Made by a program: the position numbers and the translations under genes. The notes beneath the pieces were generated by a model. It worked only from the letters and a program-made list of their open reading frames with translations. It had not been told where the DNA came from and ran no database searches. Shown piece by piece: positions 7,056-12,511 of a stretch of DNA of 12,511 bases. Position 1 is the first letter of the stretch. Every line of letters starts with the position of its first letter. The DNA is taken from the NCBI RefSeq assembly GCF_900549175.1, contig NZ_URNN01000107.1, positions 1 through 12,511 on the forward strand. The letters are read 5' to 3'. The DNA is from an uncultured Prevotella sp. GTDB lineage: Bacteria; Bacteroidota; Bacteroidia; Bacteroidales; Bacteroidaceae.

Positions 7056-8078
7056 CTACTGTCCGCCCAGCCGGCCGAAATACTCGATTATGTCATCCCA
7101 CGTCTTGAACGTGTCGGAACCGAAATCGATGCGCGTGCTCATGAAGTCGGAAGAACCGTTGTCATCGAGTCCGTCGATGAGATAGTCACCGTAGAGCAGG
7201 TCCTTGCGGTTGGTGAGAATGAGCCGGTTGTATGCCGCCACTCCCAATGTCTCAAATGTCCACTCCTGCATGCGGCAGGCATAACCGGTATCGTTGGTGG
7301 GCAGTGACGCCACTATGCGCACATCATAATGCTCCGTCAGCAGGCGGTAAGCCTTCAGCATGCTCGGCAGCGGCCGGCTGTCGCGCCCCATCATCGTCCC
7401 CTCTATACATATATATACGATGCCGCGCTGGCGTCCCTCCTGACGGTCGTCAATCCAACGCACCACGGGCAGCACGGAATGTATGAACACAGTGTCGTTC
7501 ATGCGGTGCTCGCCATGGAAACTGAGCGCATTGCGGTAGTGCGAGGCAAAGAGGTCGCGCGTATGCACAACGGGGTCCTCCAGTCCGAAGAGCCCCCAAA
7601 CGTGTTCCTGTTCATCGTCGGTCATGCCGTCGAAACACTGCGCCGCCACCTCCTGATACTCGGCCTGCAACTGCTTTGTCATCATAAAATCCTTCATTCC
7701 ATCGCGGCGCGGACTGTAGAACGTCACCTTGCCCAGCATGTTGTGTTTCAATATATCATCGGCAATGCCGAATGCCGGATTTATCAAAATGCGGTCGTAG
7801 CCGCGCAACATCTCGGCATACATTCCGCCCATCGACGTGCCGATGATAAGGTCGGGACGCTCGTTGTCGCACAGCCCTCGCAACAGGTCCATGGCCTCGG
7901 CAGGATGTACAGGCAGGTCGGGGGCTATCACCACGGCTCCCGGCAACATATCGCGCAACCGTGTCACCGTGCCCGACTGTCCGGAAGAACCGAACCCGTG
8001 CACATACATTATCTTCTTGCCCGCCATCAGTTCGGGATATGTCTTAACATAAGAGTTGTCTTTGCTCTGAGTGTTCAT
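7056..8078 (-). CDS. YqiA-like alpha/beta hydrolase fused to a degenerate HAD 5'-nucleotidase domain
   Basis: Two-domain cytoplasmic protein of 340 residues. Residues about 21-205 form a YqiA/YcfP-type serine esterase: HGFGSSGQSGT at 27-37, nucleophile elbow GTSMGG with S82, likely acid D168 (GLEDPVV) and likely histidine H191 (HGEHRM). Residues about 219-337 align by eye with the 5'(3')-deoxyribonucleotidase (NT5C) branch of the HAD superfamily: EHYDVRIVASLPT, NRLILTNRKDLLYGDYLID and FGSDTFKTWDDIIEYF. However, the catalytic DxDGT motif is CxEGT here (C224, E226), and the later D-D pair reads D302-G303, so nucleotidase activity is probably lost. No signal peptide is seen. The first ATG (8078) follows a -7 box by a short leader. 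Substrates of the esterase half are unknown; the HAD half may act as a binding or regulatory domain (inference). Confidence 0.85.
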   Translation of the reverse strand: MNTQSKDNSYVKTYPELMAGKKIMYVHGFGSSGQSGTVTRLRDMLPGAVVIAPDLPVHPAEAMDLLRGLCDNERPDLIIGTSMGGMYAEMLRGYDRILINPAFGIADDILKHNMLGKVTFYSPRRDGMKDFMMTKQLQAEYQEVAAQCFDGMTDDEQEHVWGLFGLEDPVVHTRDLFASHYRNALSFHGEHRMNDTVFIHSVLPVVRWIDDRQEGRQRGIVYICIEGTMMGRDSRPLPSMLKAYRLLTEHYDVRIVASLPTNDTGYACRMQEWTFETLGVAAYNRLILTNRKDLLYGDYLIDGLDDNGSSDFMSTRIDFGSDTFKTWDDIIEYFGRLGGQ

Positions 8079-8115
8079 TTGGCTTACCTTGTTTTCGATT
8101 AATTATATACGACTG

Positions 8116-8123
8116 CAAAATTA
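8116..8123 (-). promoter_or_regulatory. Promoter -7 box for the hydrolase/HAD gene
   Basis: Read on the minus strand, the box is TAATTTTG, a perfect TAnnTTTG. Transcription would begin near 8109, about 30 nt ahead of the start codon at 8078. No TTTG is found at the expected -33 position, so the assignment rests on the -7 element alone. It lies in the 110-nt gap after the Fic gene and suggests that the hydrolase has its own promoter. Confidence 0.5.
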
Positions 8124-8188
8124 GAAAAAATCGCGCTATTTCCTTCACATCAATACAAAGAAAAATAAAGGTCTGCCGGAACAACCTG

Positions 8189-9088
8189 TCAATACTTGAT
8201 TTTGAAGTAATCCAAAATAGCCTTGTAATTGTCCTGTGCTGTCAGGCAAGTGTCTGTCAGATAGCCCGGAATATGTGTCCACTCATGAAGCCCCCTGTAA
8301 TAAAACATCTTGAGTTCGTCTGTAATGATAAACGGCACCATACCGTGACAAAGACACTCCTTGAACATAACCAACCGACCGACACGACCGTTGCCGTCTT
8401 GGAAAGGATGAATTGCCTCAAACCGGTAGTGTAAATCAAGAATGTCGGTAAGTTGGACATCAGCTTTCGACTTGTACTCTTTGAGCAACGACCGCATAGC
8501 CGCAGCCACCTTCGACGGTTCTACAGTAGCAACGCCTCCCACCTCATTGGGCAAACGCTTGTATTGCCCAACTGCAAACCATGACTTGGACGCATCTGAC
8601 GTGCCATACTTCAACAACATATGCAGTTGTTTTATCATACTCTCCGAAAGTGGCTCGGTGGCATGGTCTATGATAAAGTCGATGCACCGGAAGTGATTGG
8701 TTGCCTCGATGATATCATCCACCCTGACAGCCTCATCCGTAACCCCGATGGTGTTGGTTTCAAATATATAGCGCGTCTGCTCCTTTGTCAGACGGCTGCC
8801 CTCCATATGATTTGAATTGTATGTAAGATCTATTTGCGTCCTGTGGTATATGCCACCCTTCTTCTTCCCAATCCGTTGTTCACGCAATATTTTCAGAAGC
8901 GGGGAAATCTGCTTTTGGGCATTTCCCCTTTGAGGCAACGGAGTATCAGCGGGAATGTTCCAAGTCTTTCCGACAAGTTGCGCACCATTGATTTTTCCCT
9001 GTACGCAATAATTGCGCACAGTCCGCTCGGCTACCCCATGGGCTTCGGCATACTCCCGGACAGAAACGAATTCTTTGTCTATCGGCAT
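8189..9088 (-). CDS. Fic-domain protein (likely AMP-transferase) with N-terminal helix-turn-helix
   Basis: Fic proteins usually transfer AMP from ATP to hydroxyl groups of target proteins. The 299-residue product carries the full catalytic motif HPFQDGNGRVGR at 227-238. The inhibitory helix motif (S/T)xxxE(G/N) appears as S92-E96-G97 before the Fic core, so the enzyme is of the self-inhibited class II type. Residues about 8-46 resemble a MerR/excisionase-like DNA-binding helix-turn-helix (VSVREYAEAHGVAERTVRNY). No antitoxin partner gene is adjacent; inhibition is built in. An upstream ATG at 9121 is rejected because the promoter -7 box (9109-9116) lies downstream of it. Third codon positions are about half G/C in the first 60 codons counted by hand, lower than in the flanking genes, which hints at acquisition by transfer. 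The target protein cannot be inferred. Confidence 0.93.
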   Translation of the reverse strand: MPIDKEFVSVREYAEAHGVAERTVRNYCVQGKINGAQLVGKTWNIPADTPLPQRGNAQKQISPLLKILREQRIGKKKGGIYHRTQIDLTYNSNHMEGSRLTKEQTRYIFETNTIGVTDEAVRVDDIIEATNHFRCIDFIIDHATEPLSESMIKQLHMLLKYGTSDASKSWFAVGQYKRLPNEVGGVATVEPSKVAAAMRSLLKEYKSKADVQLTDILDLHYRFEAIHPFQDGNGRVGRLVMFKECLCHGMVPFIITDELKMFYYRGLHEWTHIPGYLTDTCLTAQDNYKAILDYFKIKY

Positions 9089-9108
9089 GAAATGATGAAT
9101 TTTATATG

Positions 9109-9116
9109 CAAAGATA
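9109..9116 (-). promoter_or_regulatory. Promoter -7 box for the Fic gene
   Basis: On the minus strand the sequence is TATCTTTG, a perfect TAnnTTTG box. Transcription would begin near 9102, leaving a leader of about 14 nt before the ATG at 9088. Upstream, CTTG at 9138-9141 (minus strand, spacer 21 nt) is the nearest match to a -33 TTTG and falls inside the 24-nt palindrome. The placement supports the ATG at 9088 as the real start. Confidence 0.55.
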
Positions 9117-9120
9117 CACA

Positions 9121-9144
9121 TTTCTTGCCGATATCGGCAAGAAA
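9121..9144. promoter_or_regulatory. Perfect 24-nt palindrome, likely operator
   Basis: The half-site TTTCTTGCCGAT is followed directly by its exact reverse complement, giving 12+12 bases with no mismatch and no spacer. It sits four bases upstream of the Fic -7 box and covers the spacer and probable -33 region, so a bound dimer would block that promoter. It is also 36 nt upstream of the -7 box of the divergent MutS-like gene. The Fic protein's own helix-turn-helix is the obvious candidate ligand (inference). A hairpin role in RNA is less likely because the site precedes both predicted transcript starts. Confidence 0.65.
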
Positions 9145-9180
9145 CGGAAAAGGAAAGTCGCGAATCTCACAGTTTATATA

Positions 9181-9188
9181 TATCTTTG
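9181..9188 (+). promoter_or_regulatory. Promoter -7 box for the MutS-like gene
   Basis: TATCTTTG is a perfect TAnnTTTG match. Transcription would start near 9195, giving a leader of about 80 nt to the ATG at 9274. No TTTG occurs at the -33 position, so it may be weak or activator-dependent. Confidence 0.45.
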
Positions 9189-9226
9189 CCAAACAAAAAA
9201 GTATTTGCCTGCAAAGAAACAACACC

Positions 9227-9261
9227 TTTGCAAGCCAAGCATTAACAGATTTGCAAGCCAA
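9227..9261 (+). repeat. Pair of 12-nt direct repeats in the leader of the MutS-like gene
   Basis: TTTGCAAGCCAA occurs at 9227-9238 and again at 9250-9261, a period of 23 nt. A related TTTGCC is seen at 9185 and 9204. The copies lie downstream of the predicted transcript start and end 12 nt before the start codon. They could be a protein-binding or RNA site or a small duplication; no function is known. Confidence 0.5.
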
Positions 9262-9273
9262 ACGAACGTATCC

Positions 9274-11157
9274 ATGACAGCAAAGGAACAACCACAGACA
9301 AAAGAGCAACTCGAGCTCTTCTACAAAGACCACGCCACATCACTCACCACACAGATAGCGGCACTGAACCTCCGCAACCGCATTTTCCTTACCGCCGAGC
9401 TTACCACATTCATCGCGGCCATAGGTTTCATCGTGGCCTACACCGTATACGGGAAACTGTGGCTGACGGCCGGGGCGGCACTGATGGCCGTGGCATACAT
9501 CGCGGCAAGGCGGATGGACGTGACCAACAGCGAGCACATAGCCCTGCTGACCGCCCGCCGCACCACCTACGAGAACGAACTGAAATATCTCGGCGGCGAC
9601 TTCTCGCCATTCGATGACGGGCGGCGGTATTCCGACCCGCAGCATCCGTTCACATTCGACATGGACATCTTCGGGCCGCAGTCGCTCTTCAACCGTATCA
9701 ACCGCACCGTGACCACCGGAGGAAGCGACGAGCTTGCCCGACGGCTCTCTTTCCTGCCCACCGATGAAATGGGGGAAAATGAGGCCGAAATGTTGCCGCA
9801 AAATGCAGAAATGCCCCATTTCATCGAACATATAAAGCAACAGCACGACAAGATAAACCGTCTGGCGGCAGACGAGGAGGTGCGCACGAGATTCGTTTCA
9901 TGCAGGCACGACACACCGACAGACACCGGTGCCGTACTGCAGGCCATCAGCGACGTGCGCCACATAAAACTGCCCGCATGGGCCTCGTCGCCAACGGCAC
10001 TCGTCGTGGCATGGCTTTCGCTTGGCGGATTCCTCGCCACAACGCTGCTCTCGGTCTTCACTTCCATGACATCGAGCATACCCACCGTATGGGGCACCAT
10101 GCACCTGTTCGTCCTCCTCATGATATGCAACAAGCCGCTGCGTGCCGTAGACAAGACTGCCGGCCGCCTGCACAACGAGTTGAAGGCCTACGCCGAACTC
10201 GTCGGCATACTGCTGTCCGACGGAAAAAACACCGATGGAACGGGCGGTTTTGCCGGTCAGGACAATCAGGACATAGGGGATGTAAGACAGGCTTTCAGCT
10301 CCCTGCGACGCATACTCGACGGCTACGACCGCCGCGGCAATGTGCTCGGCATGATTCTCGTCAATGTCTTCCTGCTCAACGACTTCTTCCTCGTAAGGCG
10401 TTTCAGCCGCTGGCAGCAGTGCCATACCGGCACCATCCTCCGCTGCATCGGCGAGGTCAGCAACATCGACGCACTGATATCCATGGCCACATTCCGCTTC
10501 AACGAGCCGCAGGCCGGCAGCGCCGAAGTGGTGGAGGCCGACGGTGTGGTGTACGAAGCCCGCGGACTGTGGCACCCGTTCATAGGCGACCGGGCCGTGC
10601 GCAACGACTTCAGCATAGCCGACTCGCACTATTACATCGTCACAGGTGCCAACATGGCGGGCAAGAGCACATTCCTGCGCTCGCTCGGCGTGAACTATAT
10701 ATTGGCCATGAACGGCATGCCCGTGTTTGCCGAGGGGCTGAAGGTGTCGCTGTTCTCGCTTTTCTCTAGCATGCGCACCAGCGACGACCTGGCTCACGGC
10801 ATAAGCTACTTCAACGCCGAACTGCTGCGGCTGCGCAGCCTCATCGCCCACTGCCACCGGCACATCCACACGCTCATCATCCTCGACGAGATACTGAAAG
10901 GCACCAACTCGCTCGACAAACTGAACGGTTCGCGCATGTTTCTCGACGCCATCTCGCGCCTGTCGGTGACGGGCGTCATCGCCACCCACGACCTCGAGCT
11001 GTCACGAATGACCGACGAACGGCCCGACCGCTTTTCCAACCGGTGCTTCGAAATACAGCTTGCCGACAAAATAACGTACACATATAAGATTACGCCGGGT
11101 GTGGCCCGCAACCAGAACGCCACTCATCTGCTGAAGAAAATAATCGAGGAGGTGTGA
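9274..11157 (+). CDS. Membrane-associated MutS-like ATPase
   Basis: A 627-residue member of the MutS ATPase superfamily, often simply annotated as a mismatch-repair protein. The C-terminal ABC-type ATPase is intact: Walker A GANMAGKST at 458-466, Walker B TLIILDE with D538-E539, LKGTNS after it, and ATHDLELS as the switch. The N-terminal mismatch-recognition domain of MutS1 is missing, and there is no Smr or endonuclease tail as in MutS2. Instead two pairs of hydrophobic segments are seen (about 38-58 and 62-78; about 241-262 and 272-288), so the protein probably sits in the inner membrane with its ATPase in the cytoplasm. A role in mismatch repair is therefore doubtful. The ATG at 9274 is preferred to 9106, since the extra 56 residues would cross the palindrome and the -7 box and do not look like coding sequence. 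It is transcribed divergently from the Fic gene. Confidence 0.85.
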   Translation: MTAKEQPQTKEQLELFYKDHATSLTTQIAALNLRNRIFLTAELTTFIAAIGFIVAYTVYGKLWLTAGAALMAVAYIAARRMDVTNSEHIALLTARRTTYENELKYLGGDFSPFDDGRRYSDPQHPFTFDMDIFGPQSLFNRINRTVTTGGSDELARRLSFLPTDEMGENEAEMLPQNAEMPHFIEHIKQQHDKINRLAADEEVRTRFVSCRHDTPTDTGAVLQAISDVRHIKLPAWASSPTALVVAWLSLGGFLATTLLSVFTSMTSSIPTVWGTMHLFVLLMICNKPLRAVDKTAGRLHNELKAYAELVGILLSDGKNTDGTGGFAGQDNQDIGDVRQAFSSLRRILDGYDRRGNVLGMILVNVFLLNDFFLVRRFSRWQQCHTGTILRCIGEVSNIDALISMATFRFNEPQAGSAEVVEADGVVYEARGLWHPFIGDRAVRNDFSIADSHYYIVTGANMAGKSTFLRSLGVNYILAMNGMPVFAEGLKVSLFSLFSSMRTSDDLAHGISYFNAELLRLRSLIAHCHRHIHTLIILDEILKGTNSLDKLNGSRMFLDAISRLSVTGVIATHDLELSRMTDERPDRFSNRCFEIQLADKITYTYKITPGVARNQNATHLLKKIIEEV

Positions 11158-11178
11158 AGATATCTCGTTTTTATTGTG

Positions 11179-11186
11179 TACTTTTG
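11179..11186 (+). promoter_or_regulatory. Promoter -7 box for the metY-family gene
   Basis: TACTTTTG fits TAnnTTTG and is followed by CA as in many Bacteroidota promoters. Transcription would begin near 11193, leaving a leader of about 68 nt. No good -33 TTTG is present at the expected distance. No riboswitch such as a SAM element could be recognised in the 103-nt gap. Confidence 0.5.
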
Positions 11187-11260
11187 CAACGATATAAACC
11201 ATTTTTCACATTCTGCGTAATTTGTACATTCAACATAAAAAACAATAAAGCAAACACATC

Positions 11261-12511
11261 ATGACAAAAAGACTGAAACCGGGTTCGCTCTGCATCCACT
11301 CGGGATGGCGGCCCAAAAACGGCGAACCCATAGAGCTGCCCATCGTGCAGTGCACCACTTTCAAGTATGACAACACCGAAGAGATGGCAATGCTCTTCGA
11401 CCTGAAGAAAGAAGGCTACTTCTACACACGCCTGCAAAACCCCACCAGCGATGCCGTGGCATCAAAGATTGCCGCACTGGAAGGTGGTGTGGGCGCCATG
11501 CTGACATCGAGCGGACAGGCAGCCAACTTCTACGCCGTGTTCAACATCTGCGAGGCGGGCAGCCACATCGTGGCTTCGAGCGAGATTTACGGCGGCACAT
11601 ACAACCTCTTCGGCGTGACACTCCGCAAACTCGGTATCGAATGTACCTTCGTCAATCCGGAAGCCACGGAAGAGGAGATACAGCAGGCATTCCGCCCGAA
11701 CACGCGCGCACTCTTCGGCGAAACGATTTCCAATCCCGGCTGCCGTGTGCTCGACATAGAGAAGTTCGCACGTCTGGCACACCGCAACGGCGTGCCGCTC
11801 ATAGTGGACAACACCTTCGCCACTCCCATAAACTGCCGCCCGTTTGAGTGGGGAGCAGACATCGTGGTACACTCTACTACCAAATACATGGATGGACATG
11901 CCACCAGCGTAGGCGGCTGTATCGTAGACAGTGGCAACTTCGACTGGGATGCCCATGCCGATAAATTCCCCGGACTTTGCACACCGGATGAGTCTTACCA
12001 TGGATTGACCTACACTACCTCTTTTGGTAAAATGGCATATATAACCAAAGCTACTGCCCAACTGATGCGCGACTTAGGCAGTATCCAAAGCCCGCAGAAT
12101 GCTTTCCTGTTGAATTTAGGACTGGAAACGTTGCATCTCCGCATGCCTCAGCATTGTGGCAACGCACAGAAAGTAGCTGAATATCTTTCTAAAAACGACA
12201 AAGTAGCCTGGGTGAACTATTGTGGTCTTCCGGGAAACAAATACTACGAACTGGCTCAGAAATATATGCCGAACGGTTCCTGCGGTGTTATCTCTTTCGG
12301 ACTGAAAGGCGGACGCGAAGTATCTATCAAATTTATGGATTCACTGCAACTGGCTGCTATCGTGACTCATGTGGCAGACGCCCGTACATGTGTACTGCAT
12401 CCTGCGAGCCACACACACCGTCAGCTGACTGATGAGCAACTCATGGAAGCAGGTGTACGCCCGGACTTGATCCGCTTCTCGGTGGGTATAGAAAGTGCCG
12501 AAGACATTATT
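11261..12511 (+). CDS. metY: O-acetylhomoserine sulfhydrylase (Cys/Met metabolism PLP enzyme), 3' end cut by window
   Basis: PLP-dependent enzyme that replaces the acetyl group of O-acetyl-homoserine with sulfide to give homocysteine in methionine synthesis; cytoplasmic. The frame is open from ATG 11261 to the last base, 417 codons, with no stop; the usual length of about 425-430 means only some ten residues are missing. Family marks are YFYTRLQNPT (Y55, R57), SSEIYGGTYNLF (Y110), VDNTFATP (D183), the Schiff-base lysine K208 in HSTTKYMDGHA, and RFSVGIE (R405). The block SPQNAFLLNLGLETLHLRM points to the acetylhomoserine sulfhydrylase group rather than cystathionine gamma-lyase. Codon use changes within the gene: third-position G/C is 144 of 200 in codons 1-200 but 89 of 188 in codons 230-417 (hand count), with ggt, gct, tct, gta and tta appearing in the latter. 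The protein stays continuous across the change. Confidence 0.92.
   Translation, partial: MTKRLKPGSLCIHSGWRPKNGEPIELPIVQCTTFKYDNTEEMAMLFDLKKEGYFYTRLQNPTSDAVASKIAALEGGVGAMLTSSGQAANFYAVFNICEAGSHIVASSEIYGGTYNLFGVTLRKLGIECTFVNPEATEEEIQQAFRPNTRALFGETISNPGCRVLDIEKFARLAHRNGVPLIVDNTFATPINCRPFEWGADIVVHSTTKYMDGHATSVGGCIVDSGNFDWDAHADKFPGLCTPDESYHGLTYTTSFGKMAYITKATAQLMRDLGSIQSPQNAFLLNLGLETLHLRMPQHCGNAQKVAEYLSKNDKVAWVNYCGLPGNKYYELAQKYMPNGSCGVISFGLKGGREVSIKFMDSLQLAAIVTHVADARTCVLHPASHTHRQLTDEQLMEAGVRPDLIRFSVGIESAEDII

Noticed and set aside
9089..9121. Longer Fic start at 9121
   Set aside because: The TATCTTTG -7 box lies inside the extra codons, so the transcript would start after that ATG.
9227..9261. Phage or element attachment site made by the 12-nt repeats
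   Set aside because: There is no integrase, tRNA or element between or next to the repeats; only 11 nt separate them.
9106..9273. Longer MutS-like start at 9106
   Set aside because: The extra 56 codons cross the palindrome and the -7 box, and the encoded Lys/Tyr-rich sequence does not resemble the rest.
9898..10989. Long antisense frame (363 codons) opposite the MutS-like gene
   Set aside because: The plus strand encodes clear Walker motifs here; the antisense product is His/Ala/Val-rich shadow sequence.

Overview
The window looks like chromosomal DNA of a GC-rich member of the Bacteroidales (Bacteroidaceae/Prevotellaceae-like). The evidence is the set of protein families, promoters of the Bacteroidota type (TTTG / TAnnTTTG, best seen 142-172 upstream of obgE), the general lack of Shine-Dalgarno sites, and codon use rich in cgc, ggc and ctg. 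No genus is claimed.

Layout. 1-208: intergenic, with a weak hairpin and a very good promoter. 209-2933 (+): obgE (ribosome-associated GTPase), pgeF (copper-oxidase-fold purine nucleoside phosphorylase, overlapping obgE) and a secreted M23-type metallopeptidase. 2934-3191: an unusual intergenic inverted repeat whose two arms share a 9-nt periodicity. 3192-6868 (+): a 1015-residue protein joining two receiver-like domains to a PEP/pyruvate-binding ATP-grasp module, followed after 29 nt by a compact formate/nitrite-channel (FNT) protein. 6869-7055: AT-richer convergent spacer with a possible 58-residue cysteine-containing ORF on the minus strand. 7056-9088 (-): a YqiA-like alpha/beta hydrolase fused to a 5'-nucleotidase-like HAD domain that has lost its catalytic aspartates, then an HTH-Fic protein. 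9089-9273: divergent control region with a perfect 24-nt palindrome and two promoter boxes. 9274-11157 (+): a membrane-anchored MutS-like ATPase. 11261-12511 (+): O-acetylhomoserine sulfhydrylase (metY family), cut by the window end.

Most of the window is housekeeping DNA. The parts that stand out are the receiver/PEP-domain protein paired with an FNT channel, which suggests a sensor or regulator of pyruvate/formate metabolism (inference). Others are the hydrolase/pseudo-HAD fusion, the apparently self-regulated Fic gene facing a membrane MutS homologue, the 9-nt phased inverted repeat, and a sharp third-position GC drop inside the metY gene (about 72% to 47% by hand count) that suggests recombination or an assembly join. 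No tRNA, rRNA, CRISPR array, insertion sequence or phage gene was seen.
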